DNA of 64,000 nt, taken from positions 1 through 64,000 of the forward strand of contig NZ_MUJY01000090.1 of NCBI RefSeq assembly GCF_002286785.1, given 5' to 3'. The translations under genes were made by a program, and so were the position numbers. The notes below the pieces were generated by a model. That model was given only the letters and a program-made list of their open reading frames with translations, was not told where the DNA came from and searched no databases. Source of the stretch: Pseudomonas sp. PIC25. GTDB lineage: Bacteria; Pseudomonadota; Gammaproteobacteria; Pseudomonadales; Pseudomonadaceae. Shown piece after piece: positions 18,058 to 25,954 of the stretch; the first letter of the stretch is position 1; each line of letters starts with the position of its first letter.

Positions 18058-19395
18058 ATGAAAAACATCAAGATCACCCTGTGGGCGCTGTTGATCGGCA
18101 TGACGTTGCTCTGGGCGCTCGCCGATACCTTCCTGCCGCAACCGCTGACCTACTTTTCCCTGCGCCATGTGCTGGTGCAGTACACCGGCGTCATGGCCAT
18201 GGCGGCGATGAGCGTGGCCGTGCTGCTGGCCGTCCGGCCCCGCATGCCCGAGCGCTGGCTGGGTGGCCTGGACAAGATGTACCGGCTGCACAAGTGGCTC
18301 GGCATCGGCGCGCTGGTGTTCGGCGGCGTCCATTGGCTGTGGGCCAAGGGCACTAAATGGGCGGTGGGCTGGGGCTGGCTGACTCGTCCGGCGCGCGGGC
18401 AGGGCGGAGGGCAAAGCCTGGGCACCCTGGAGCAGCTACTGCGCGGCCAGCGCGGGCTGGCCGAAACGCTTGGCGAATGGGCGTTCTATGCCATGGTGCT
18501 GTTGATCGTATTGGCCCTGGCCAAGCGCTTTCCCTATCACTGGTTCGCCAAGACGCACAGGCTCCTGGCCGCGCTCTACCTCGTGCTGGTGTTCCACTCG
18601 GTGGTACTGATCGAAATCGATTACTGGGCCCAGCCGGTCGGCCTGGTCATAGCGCTGCTGATGCTCGGCGGCAGCCTCGCGGCGTTCCGGTCGCTGGCCA
18701 AGGGCATCGGTGCCGGACGCAAGGTGAGGGGCGCGATCCGCTCGCTGATCCACTACCCGGAGCTGGATGTACTGGAAACCTGCATCGACCTGCAGCCGGG
18801 TTGGGCGGGGCACCAGGCCGGGCAGTTCGCCTTCGTGACCTCGTCCCGGCGCGAAGGCGCGCACCCGTACACCATCGCTTCGGCCTGGGATGCCCGCCGG
18901 CCGCGAATCACCTTCATCACCAAGGCGCTGGGCGACCATACCCGCCGCCTGCCGCGCACCCTAAAGGTGGGAGCCTCCGTGACGGTGGAGGGCCCCTATG
19001 GCTGCTTCACTTTCGAGGACCGCAAGAAGCGGCAGATATGGATCGGCGCCGGCATCGGCATCACACCCTTCGTCGCCCGCATGAAGCAACTCGCCCGGAC
19101 GCCGGACCGCCAGCACCTCATCGACCTGTTCCACCCCACCGGGCAGTATTCGCCCGAGGCAATCGGCAAACTGCGCGCCGATGCGGAGGCGGCAGGGGTC
19201 AGGCTGCATTTGCTGATCGCCGACCAGAACGGCCGCCTCAGTGGCGAGCGGCTACGCGAGGAACTGCCGGACTGGCGCGACGCGAGCTTCTGGTTCTGCG
19301 GCCCGCCCGGCTTCGGCACAGCGCTGCGTGACGATCTGGTGGAACATGGCTTGGACCAGGCGGACTTCCATCAGGAGCTGTTTCAGCTTCGCTGA
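18058..19395 (+). CDS. Ferric-reductase-like membrane flavoprotein
   Basis: 445 residues. Six or so membrane helices in the first 215 residues have spaced histidines (RLHKWLG, GVHWLWAKG, KTHRLLAALY, FHSVV) suited to haem ligation. An FAD-binding FNR-like domain follows (HPYTIAS near 275, then VEGPYGCF), and an NAD-binding part (IWIGAGIGITPF near 330). The layout is that of ferric reductase/NADPH-oxidase-like proteins that pass electrons from NAD(P)H across the membrane. The acceptor is unknown. Confidence 0.8.
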   Translation: MKNIKITLWALLIGMTLLWALADTFLPQPLTYFSLRHVLVQYTGVMAMAAMSVAVLLAVRPRMPERWLGGLDKMYRLHKWLGIGALVFGGVHWLWAKGTKWAVGWGWLTRPARGQGGGQSLGTLEQLLRGQRGLAETLGEWAFYAMVLLIVLALAKRFPYHWFAKTHRLLAALYLVLVFHSVVLIEIDYWAQPVGLVIALLMLGGSLAAFRSLAKGIGAGRKVRGAIRSLIHYPELDVLETCIDLQPGWAGHQAGQFAFVTSSRREGAHPYTIASAWDARRPRITFITKALGDHTRRLPRTLKVGASVTVEGPYGCFTFEDRKKRQIWIGAGIGITPFVARMKQLARTPDRQHLIDLFHPTGQYSPEAIGKLRADAEAAGVRLHLLIADQNGRLSGERLREELPDWRDASFWFCGPPGFGTALRDDLVEHGLDQADFHQELFQLR

Positions 19396-19417
19396 GTGCG
19401 CGATGCCAGAAATTCTC

Positions 19418-20221
19418 TTACTGCCGCTGCCAGAACTTCGAATATTCCTCGAACGGATAGCGGGTGCCGTCATAGCGGACGGTCTCGCTGGCGGTGCGCA
19501 GCACTTTGCCGTCTTCGAAATCGTTGCGTACCCGCGAGGTCACGATCAGGTCCGCATAGCCGTTGGAGCGGTTCGGGCCGATACCGAGCGTCAGGCGCGA
19601 GGCTTCCACTTCGAAGTCGCTGTCCGCAACGCAGGACGTGCCTTTCACTGTCGTCCACTGGCTGAGGTAGGTGGAAAACACCGGGCGCAATTGGCCGCCG
19701 TCGGGCACCACCAGGGTAAGCAGATCGTCAAACCCCCCGTCCGGGCAACTGGCACCACGGGCAACGCTGCGGAACACCACACCGAACGCCCGAACCCCCG
19801 GCGCCAGGTGATAGCGCGCGGTGTCCAGCCACAGGCTGCCGCTATCGACCTCGGTGGCTGCGTCTTCTTCCAGGCGCGTCTCGTAGCGCTCCCGGAGCGT
19901 ACTGGCTGCACCCTCCACCTTGGCCAACAGCAGGCGAGGGGACCGTTCGCCGGGCGGCGCATCGTCCGTCGAATCGAGATAGGCGACCGCCACCACTGTC
20001 TGTGCCGGATCGTCCGGCCAACGCTTGCAGGCCGCAGCGATGACCCGGCTGTCCGACTCATCGGGTACGTTCCACCCCTCCTGGCCCAGTTGCCTGCCGA
20101 GGGAATAAAGCAACTCGCTGCTACACGGCTGAGCATCATCGGCCCAGGCTGGCTGACTCAGGCAGGTGCAGGTGAGCAGGAAAGCGGATGTCCAGGCGGG
20201 AAGGCGGCGAGAACGGTCCAT
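19418..20221 (-). CDS. Exported protein of unknown function
   Basis: 267 residues with a signal peptide cut after ...LSQPAWA (about residue 27). The mature part has Cys residues at CSSELLYSLG, ACKRWPDD, GASCPDGGFDD and TSCVADS, which could form disulfides. I recognise no family. AGGAA stands 8 bases before the ATG. It converges on the ferric-reductase-like gene with only 22 bases between the stop codons. GC content is like the neighbours, so it is probably a resident periplasmic protein. Confidence 0.65.
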   Translation of the reverse strand: MDRSRRLPAWTSAFLLTCTCLSQPAWADDAQPCSSELLYSLGRQLGQEGWNVPDESDSRVIAAACKRWPDDPAQTVVAVAYLDSTDDAPPGERSPRLLLAKVEGAASTLRERYETRLEEDAATEVDSGSLWLDTARYHLAPGVRAFGVVFRSVARGASCPDGGFDDLLTLVVPDGGQLRPVFSTYLSQWTTVKGTSCVADSDFEVEASRLTLGIGPNRSNGYADLIVTSRVRNDFEDGKVLRTASETVRYDGTRYPFEEYSKFWQRQ

Positions 20222-20670
20222 GTATGTGGTTCCTGACGAGGGACAGGGGGTAATTATGGTGGCTGGAGTCGTGAGCGGGGTAGTGGGGTTGTAGGGGCGA
20301 ATTCATTCGCCCATGGGACGCGGAGCGTCCCGGGAGGCATTCCCACGCGGAGCGTGGGAACGATCAAATGTACTCGCCCCCCATGCGGATGGCATAGCGC
20401 CATAACCCAAGGTTTTAAGCTGCTCCCAAACGGCATAACCGGCCGTTCCGCTTCGTCTATCGTCACGGGTATACCGTCGAATTTCTCCTCGTTCGCTCGT
20501 TTTACCCCGCGCCGGCCGTATTGCAGCGGGCGGGTCGGGTTCCCGGAGGGTGGGCGTTTCCGCTCGCTTTACAGGAGGTTCGCGTTGCCGCCGGGAGGGC
20601 TTTTCCGGGTTGCCTCGGTTGCGGTGGCGTATCGGCCCGGCGTTGCTCAAGCCAACAGAAGGAGATTGTG
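20222..20670. repeat. Intergenic region with REP-like palindromes
   Basis: About 450 bases without a gene. GGGACG-CGGAG-CGTCCC (20315-20331) and TTCCCACG-CGGAG-CGTGGGAA (20340-20360) are two perfect hairpins sharing the loop CGGAG. They are preceded by GGGCGAATTCATTCGCCC (20295-20312), a motif related to ones near 17489 and 23453. The last 60 bases must contain the cupin-gene leader. Confidence 0.7.
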
Positions 20671-21144
20671 ATGACCACTCCCAAGAAAGCCGCGTTACTG
20701 GCCTTGCTCGGCGCTTCGTTCGTGACGGCCGGCGCCTGGGCGGCGGAACCCGCCTTCATTGCCGCCAAATCGTCCGAGCTGAACTGGGTTCCTGCGCCAT
20801 CGGTGGGGCCCGGGGCGATGCTCGCTGTGATCGAAGGCGATCCCAAGACCGGCGACCCCTTCACCATGCGCCTGAAGCTGCCGGCGAACACCCGGATCGG
20901 CGTGCATACCCATCCGGTGACCGAGCGTGTCACGGTGATCTCGGGCACGTTCTACTTCGCTACCGGCGACACGTTCGACGATACCCAGGCTGCGGCCTAT
21001 CAGGCGGGTGACATGTTGGTCATTCCGGCCGGCATGCCGATGTTCGCCGGCACCAAAGAGGGAGAGGCCGAGTTGCAGTTGCACGGTGCGGGCCCTTGGG
21101 GCATCAGCTACCTCGATCCGGCTGACGATCCCAGGAAGCAATGA
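20671..21144 (+). CDS. Exported cupin-domain protein
   Basis: 157 residues. A signal peptide ends at AGAWAAEP (about 24). It is followed by a small cupin with metal-ligand pattern HTHPVTERVTVISGTFYF (about 88-105) and a second motif AGDMLVIPAGMPMF. A metal-dependent periplasmic role is likely; the substrate is unknown. AGAAGGAG precedes the ATG by 6 bases. Reading further upstream gives no family similarity. Confidence 0.75.
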   Translation: MTTPKKAALLALLGASFVTAGAWAAEPAFIAAKSSELNWVPAPSVGPGAMLAVIEGDPKTGDPFTMRLKLPANTRIGVHTHPVTERVTVISGTFYFATGDTFDDTQAAAYQAGDMLVIPAGMPMFAGTKEGEAELQLHGAGPWGISYLDPADDPRKQ

Positions 21145-21399
21145 CGCGGTAGCACACCCTCGCCCTGGCGGAAGCCTGCTGCCGGGGCGGGCGTCGCCGT
21201 GCGTGTCTGTCTCATACCCTCGGACGACTCACTTCGAGCTGCTTGGCGGTCCCGGATACGCTGCGCGGCAGGATCATTCATTTGTCATTTTCGATCATTG
21301 AGCCGGTCTGGTCCGGGTCGTATCGTCCGTTCACACCGCACGGACGGCGTATCGGTCCGGGGCGGGCCTCACAAGAACAACGATCGAGAGGAAGACACG

Positions 21400-21828
21400 A
21401 TGTCCGAATTGAACCTGCCCCCCCAGGCCGCCGCTTCGTTGCAACACTGGCACGGGATGATCGACCGGCGCGACCTGTCGGCACTGCCCGAGCTGCTGGC
21501 AGAGAGCGTGGTGTTCCGTTCGCCCATGGCGCATACGCCATACCCGGGGGCGGCGGTGGTTTCGACCATCCTCAATACGGTGCTCCAGGTTTTCGAGGAT
21601 TTCCGCTATCACCGCCAGTTGGCCACGGCCGATGGCCTGAGCGTGGTGCTGGAGTTCAGTGCCCGGGTCAACGGGCGTGAATTGAAGGGCATCGATATGA
21701 TCCGTTTCGACGAGCAGGGCAAGATCGTCGAGTTCGAAGTCATGGTCCGTCCCATGAGCGGCTTGCAGGCGCTCGGCGAGGAAATGGGGCGGCGTCTGGG
21801 AGCCTACCTGGCGGCCGCCAAGGGTTAA
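21400..21828 (+). CDS. NTF2/SnoaL-like protein
   Basis: 142 residues of the cone-shaped NTF2-like fold: W(H)GMIDRRDLSALPELLAESVVFRSP at the N-terminus and GRELKGIDMIRFDEQGKIVEFEVMVRP near the C-terminus. Members are small hydrolases, isomerases or binding proteins, and no more specific role is visible. GAGAGGAAG precedes the ATG. The stop codon shares bases with the stop of the convergent gene (TTAA). Confidence 0.75.
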   Translation: MSELNLPPQAAASLQHWHGMIDRRDLSALPELLAESVVFRSPMAHTPYPGAAVVSTILNTVLQVFEDFRYHRQLATADGLSVVLEFSARVNGRELKGIDMIRFDEQGKIVEFEVMVRPMSGLQALGEEMGRRLGAYLAAAKG

Positions 21829-23138
21829 TGGCCCCGCCCGCCGAACAGGAGCTGCAAATGCCGCAGCACCTTGCGTTCGAAGTTCTCCGCTGTATCCGCT
21901 GACGGCGGGCTGCCCGGGCCGAGGATGCGGTAGTCCGGGCCCTGCCATTTGGCGAAGTGGTTGATGTCGCGTTTGACGAATTCCTTGTAGGCGCGCCACT
22001 TGCTCTCGTTTTCCGGCGGGATGCTGGTTCCGGGGACTTCGCCGCTGGCGGCTTTGATCATGCGTTCCGAGCCGCTGAAGCCGACGCTGTTTCGCTTTGG
22101 TTCGCTGCCATTGAATGAATAGCTGCTGGGATAGACGTCCTCGATCCCTTGTTTCGTCTGGTCCAGGAAACGGTTGGTGTTCCTGTCGAAGTCGGCGCCG
22201 GGCTGGCCGATCACATGGGCCCAGTTGTTCCAGGCTTTCCTTGCGTCGTGCTTGATGTGATGGAAAGCCGCCAGCACGTTGACGAACCCCACCAGGCCCC
22301 GGCCGGTTTCGGCGGCGGCGCTGCCCACCAGGACGCACAGCAGCGAGAGCGGATGCCAGCGTACCGGGAGGGCATTGCGGCGGGGCGATAGGATCAGATC
22401 GACGTTGTTGCAGATGTTGGCGATGCAGTCGATGTCGTCGCGGGTGTGTTTCTGCTTCATCACGCGGATGGCCACGGTGAGCAGGCTGTCGATGAAGTCC
22501 GGCGTGTATTGCATCAGTTGGCGGCCGATGTCTTCGTAGCGTGCGTCGGCGTGGCAATCGCCACCGTCGGCGCGCAGCGAGGGGTAGCAGTACGGGTGCA
22601 GCGGAAATTCCCTGGACGGTGAGCGCAAGACGGCGTAGCGGGTTTCGCCGACGAGGAATTCGACGCTGCCGTCGGCGGTGAACTTCTGTCGGGCGAAGCT
22701 GAAGAGGTACTTGAACACTTGCTGGTCGTAGAGGTCGACCTCGCCGCCGGTCTTGTGCTTGTCGGTGACCGGGTCATGCAGATCGCGCAGGTCGGCGATC
22801 GCACTGACGAGGGCATAGAGCGGGGCGGTTGGGCGGTCTGTACTGGCGTGACTGGCCAGCCCCGCGGCGCATCCGGGATGCCCGCAGACCGCCAGGCGCT
22901 CGGCATCGGTTCCCCGCAGGCGTTCATCGGTTACCGACCAGTGGCCGTTGGCACAGCGGTAATAGAACGGGCCGCTGGTGCAGTGCTGCGCGGCCAGTGC
23001 CGGGCCGGGCGCGATCTCGTACGCGGGGCCGGACAGTGGACCATGGCAATTGCGGTCGCCGCAGACGTAGTAGCCCAGGCTGGCGGGGGGCGTCGGGATG
23101 CGGTTCCAATGTCCTGCAATGCATTGCTGGAAGATCAT
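21825..23138 (-). CDS. Large protein of unknown function with Cys pairs
   Basis: About 437 residues starting MIFQQCIAGHWNRIP. The first 120 residues carry repeated Cys-containing units (VCGDRNCHG, YYRCANGHW, VCGHPGCAAG) that look like zinc-binding knuckles. The rest is largely helical with no motif I know, and NGSEPKRNSVGFSGSERM near residue 350. It lacks a signal peptide. It converges tail to tail with the NTF2-like gene and is isolated on the other side by repeats. The start is uncertain because the ribosome site is weak. Confidence 0.55.
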   Translation of the reverse strand: MIFQQCIAGHWNRIPTPPASLGYYVCGDRNCHGPLSGPAYEIAPGPALAAQHCTSGPFYYRCANGHWSVTDERLRGTDAERLAVCGHPGCAAGLASHASTDRPTAPLYALVSAIADLRDLHDPVTDKHKTGGEVDLYDQQVFKYLFSFARQKFTADGSVEFLVGETRYAVLRSPSREFPLHPYCYPSLRADGGDCHADARYEDIGRQLMQYTPDFIDSLLTVAIRVMKQKHTRDDIDCIANICNNVDLILSPRRNALPVRWHPLSLLCVLVGSAAAETGRGLVGFVNVLAAFHHIKHDARKAWNNWAHVIGQPGADFDRNTNRFLDQTKQGIEDVYPSSYSFNGSEPKRNSVGFSGSERMIKAASGEVPGTSIPPENESKWRAYKEFVKRDINHFAKWQGPDYRILGPGSPPSADTAENFERKVLRHLQLLFGGRGH

Positions 23139-23484
23139 GAGCGGCCTCGTGGATGGTGGGAGCCGGGGCAGACGATGGCCTCGGGGCCGCCAGAGCGAGA
23201 CGGGCCCCTTTCCTGATAGTCGCTGGTACGCGCTGTGTCGAGGCGCAAGGCGTGAAGATTTGCCCCTACAGTGTGAGTTTTGGATCGTAGCCCGGATAAG
23301 CCAGGGCGCAATCCGGGGGCACGGTCCCGGATTACGCTGATGCTTATCCGGGCTACGGCCCCTGTGTAGGAGCGAGCTGTGCTTGCGATTGGGGCCTCGC
23401 AAGAGCTTCGCCAGCAGAGCTGGCTCCTACGAAAAGCAGATCCGTTGTGGGAGGAATTCATTCGCCCGGCGAGTGAGTTCGTCT
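23139..23484. repeat. Intergenic cluster of two REP-type elements
   Basis: About 345 bases with no gene. 23286-23358 is a long imperfect palindrome, CGTAGCCCGGATAAGCC ... GCTTATCCGGGCTACGG, nearly the same as 9734-9805. 23364-23430 is a different family, TGTAGGAGCGAGCTGTGC ... CAGAGCTGGCTCCTAC. A third motif, GAATTCATTCGCCCGGCGAG, follows at 23454. Confidence 0.8.
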
Positions 23485-23916
23485 CTACGGGCCTGGCTTT
23501 TTGGGGGCGGTTTTGTTCCAGCGACGTTCGATGACGCCCGACGAGGTGGCCTTGAGCAGGCGCTTGAAGGTCGGGCATTCCAGGTGGCTCGGGGCAGGAC
23601 AGGCCGCCGCGTGCCGCAATCCTTTGCTCATGGCCTCGAGGCGTTTGATGAGGGTGTCGATCTCGTCGGCTTTCGTCGCGAGCAATTGCCGGTCGATGTT
23701 CGGTGTGCCATCGGGCGAGAACATCGAGCGAATCTCATCCAGCGATAACCCGGCTGCCTGGCCGAGGGAGATCAGGGCCAGCTGGTCGAGAATGCCGGGC
23801 CCGAACCAGCGCCGGGTCCCTTGCTGGCTGAGGGAGACGATCAGGCCCTTCTTTTCGTAGAAACGCAGCGTCGATGCTGGTATTCCGCTGCGTTTGGCGA
23901 CTTCGGCGATGTCCAT
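23485..23916 (-). CDS. MerR-family transcriptional regulator
   Basis: 143 residues. The N-terminal MerR helix-turn-helix reads MDIAEVAKRSGIPASTLRFYEKKGL, followed by a wing and a dimerisation helix (about 75-105). The C-terminal part has Cys105 in ACPAPSHLECP plus another Cys, which may be sensory. It is divergent from the DUF2938 operon, and the shared region has a MerR-type promoter with a 19-base spacer and dyad. It most likely controls that operon in response to an electrophile or redox signal, which is inference. Confidence 0.85.
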   Translation of the reverse strand: MDIAEVAKRSGIPASTLRFYEKKGLIVSLSQQGTRRWFGPGILDQLALISLGQAAGLSLDEIRSMFSPDGTPNIDRQLLATKADEIDTLIKRLEAMSKGLRHAAACPAPSHLECPTFKRLLKATSSGVIERRWNKTAPKKPGP

Positions 23917-23926
23917 TCATGTTCTC

Positions 23927-23957
23927 TTGACTTGAAGTTGACTTCAACTTTTACAGT
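23927..23957 (+). promoter_or_regulatory. MerR-type promoter and operator
   Basis: A -35 TTGACT (23927-23932) and -10 TACAGT (23952-23957) are 19 bases apart. The spacer contains the dyad TTGAAGTTGACTTCAA. The overlong spacer with a dyad is the hallmark of promoters untwisted by MerR-family activators. The divergent gene encodes such a regulator. Confidence 0.85.
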
Positions 23958-23998
23958 GAGCCCCGACACCTTCACTCGTCAACGATCAAGGGGCTCAT

Positions 23999-24493
23999 AT
24001 GACGCTACTGCACGACATCATCCAGGTCTCTCTCATCGGTATCGGCGCCACCGCTGTCATGGATCTCTGGCTCAGCCTGCTCAGGCGCCTGGGCGTCCAG
24101 ACTCTGAGCATGGCCTTCATCGGGCGCTGGGTCGGGCATCTGTTTCGTGGACGTTTCGCCCACGCCGCCATCGCCAAGGCACAACCCATCCCCAGCGAAC
24201 TGGCCCTGGGCTGGCTCACCCACTATGTCGTTGGCGTTGCCTTCGCCGGCGTGCTGGTGGCTCTCGCCGGTATCGATTGGACGGCCAACCCGACCCTGCT
24301 GCCCGCCGTGCTGGTCGGCGCGGGGACCGTCGTGGCGCCGCTGTTCGTGATGCAACCTGCGATGGGGGCCGGCTTTGCCGCCTCGAAAACACCGACGCCC
24401 TTGAAGAACTGCCTGCGTAGCCTGGCCAACCATACGGTCTTCGGCCTGGGACTTTTCATCTCCGCGCTCCTGATCGACTGGCTGGTTTTTTGA
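23999..24493 (+). CDS. DUF2938 membrane protein
   Basis: 164 residues, four hydrophobic segments, beginning MTLLHDIIQVSLIGIGATAVMD and with HYVVGVAFAGVLVALAG in the middle. This matches the DUF2938 family, whose function is unknown. It is the first gene of the predicted MerR-controlled operon, with AAGGGGCTCAT before the ATG, and is followed by a flavodoxin-like reductase and a DUF2798 protein. Confidence 0.8.
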   Translation: MTLLHDIIQVSLIGIGATAVMDLWLSLLRRLGVQTLSMAFIGRWVGHLFRGRFAHAAIAKAQPIPSELALGWLTHYVVGVAFAGVLVALAGIDWTANPTLLPAVLVGAGTVVAPLFVMQPAMGAGFAASKTPTPLKNCLRSLANHTVFGLGLFISALLIDWLVF

Positions 24494-24538
24494 GCCGGCC
24501 TTGCCGAACGACATTCCCAACCGCAAGGACACATCGCC

Positions 24539-25108
24539 ATGAAGAAACTCGCCGTCATCTACCACAGTGCCTACGGGCACACCGAACACATCGCCCGCCA
24601 GATCTGCGAAGGCGCCCAGGGCGTGCCTGGCACCGAGGTCCATTTGCTCAAGGCCGAGGACCTGGGCAGGGCGCCGGACGACCTGCTCGGCTTCGATGGC
24701 TATATCCTCGGATCGCCCACCTATTTCGGTGGTGTGTCCGGCCCGTTCAAGATTTTCATGGACACCACTGGGCCGCTTTGGCGAGCGCAGAAGCTCAAGG
24801 GACGACTCGCGGCCGGGTTCACCGTGTCGTCGCTGCCGGCGGGGGACAAGCAGTCGACGCTCATGTCGCTGTTCGCGTTCTGCATGCAGCATGGGATGCT
24901 CTGGGTGGGCAATCCGATCCTGCCCGAACAGCATGGGGGCGTGCCTTATGAGGAAGCGGCCAACCGGCTCGGCTCCTGGTCGGGGTTGATGGCCCAGTCC
25001 AGCCACTCCGCTCCGGCCGATGCCTTCGCGCCGGGGGATATCAAGACCGCGCGGATATTCGGCCGGCAGTTTTCCGAAACCCTGCACCGGCTCGCCGGCT
25101 TCGCCTGA
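24539..25108 (+). CDS. WrbA-like flavodoxin-family quinone reductase
   Basis: 189 residues of flavodoxin fold. [21 protein letters not shown] is the FMN phosphate loop and [18 protein letters not shown] (about 60-78) the second FMN-binding loop, both as in WrbA-type NAD(P)H:quinone oxidoreductases. Reduction of quinones without radical release would suit a MerR-controlled stress operon. It is 45 bases after the DUF2938 gene. Confidence 0.82.
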   Translation: MKKLAVIYHSAYGHTEHIARQICEGAQGVPGTEVHLLKAEDLGRAPDDLLGFDGYILGSPTYFGGVSGPFKIFMDTTGPLWRAQKLKGRLAAGFTVSSLPAGDKQSTLMSLFAFCMQHGMLWVGNPILPEQHGGVPYEEAANRLGSWSGLMAQSSHSAPADAFAPGDIKTARIFGRQFSETLHRLAGFA

Positions 25109-25120
25109 GCGGAGGTGTCC

Positions 25121-25348
25121 ATGCTTCCCAAGCGTTTCGTTCCGTTGCTGTTCAGCCTGATTCTCTCCGGCCTCATGTCACTGCTGGTGTCCGGGATTTC
25201 CACCTACCGGGCTGCCGGGCTGGTGCCGGGGTTTCCCGGTCTTTGGTGCGGTGCCTGGCTGATGGCCTGGCTCTTCGCCTTTCCGGCGGTGCTGTTGGTC
25301 ACGCCGGTGGCGCGGTCGCTGGTCGAGTGGCTGGTCAGGGCGGAATAG
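25121..25348 (+). CDS. DUF2798 membrane protein
   Basis: 75 residues with two membrane helices (about 8-26 and 44-63) and the ISTYRAAGL loop between them, as in DUF2798. I choose the ATG at 25121 over an upstream GTG because GGAGG lies 5 bases before it. It is 12 bases after the reductase gene, so it is the third gene of the operon. Function unknown. Confidence 0.75.
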   Translation: MLPKRFVPLLFSLILSGLMSLLVSGISTYRAAGLVPGFPGLWCGAWLMAWLFAFPAVLLVTPVARSLVEWLVRAE

Positions 25349-25488
25349 AGGCAGCTCCGCCACGGAATGGGCGACATCGACAGGATCGTTCAAGAAATTC
25401 GCAGAATCGTGCAAGCGCCGGAGCGTGGCGATCCGGCAACCTGCGTTGTATCGGCCGACAAGGCCCTGGCTTTCGTATGGAGACATTC

Positions 25489-25950
25489 ATGGCCACAACG
25501 CTCGTGCTCAATGGCAAGAACATCACCCTCGATGCAGACCCCAGCATGCCGCTGCTCTGGGCGATCCGCGAAGTCGCCGGGCTGACCGGCACCAAGTTCG
25601 GTTGCGGCATGGCGCAGTGCGGCGCCTGTACGGTGCATATGGACGGGCAGGCGGTGCGCTCCTGCGTGTTGCCGCTGTCCGCCGTCGCGGGTAAGCACAT
25701 CACCACCATCGAGGGTCTGGAAAGCAAGCCCGCCAAGGCGGTTCAGGCCGCCTGGGTGAAATTGCAGGTGCCGCAGTGCGGTTATTGCCAGTCCGGGCAG
25801 ATCATGTCGGCGACGGCGCTGCTCGAACGCAATGCCGCGCCGAGCGATGCCGACATCGACGCCGCGATGAACGGCAACATTTGCCGTTGCGCCACCTATG
25901 CGCGCATTCGCGATGCCATCCACGAAGCTGCCGACACGCTGAAGGCCTGA
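25489..25950 (+). CDS. (2Fe-2S) subunit of a molybdenum hydroxylase
   Basis: 153 residues with two iron-sulfur clusters. The plant-type cluster uses Cys39, Cys44, Cys47 and Cys59 ([14 protein letters not shown] and SC). The second uses CGYCQSGQ and ICRC (about 98-135). This is the small subunit of isoquinoline-1-oxidoreductase/aldehyde dehydrogenase-type enzymes. GGAG 8 bases upstream favours this ATG over one 12 bases earlier. It sits four bases before the large subunit gene. Confidence 0.92.
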   Translation: MATTLVLNGKNITLDADPSMPLLWAIREVAGLTGTKFGCGMAQCGACTVHMDGQAVRSCVLPLSAVAGKHITTIEGLESKPAKAVQAAWVKLQVPQCGYCQSGQIMSATALLERNAAPSDADIDAAMNGNICRCATYARIRDAIHEAADTLKA

Positions 25951-25954
25951 GCCC

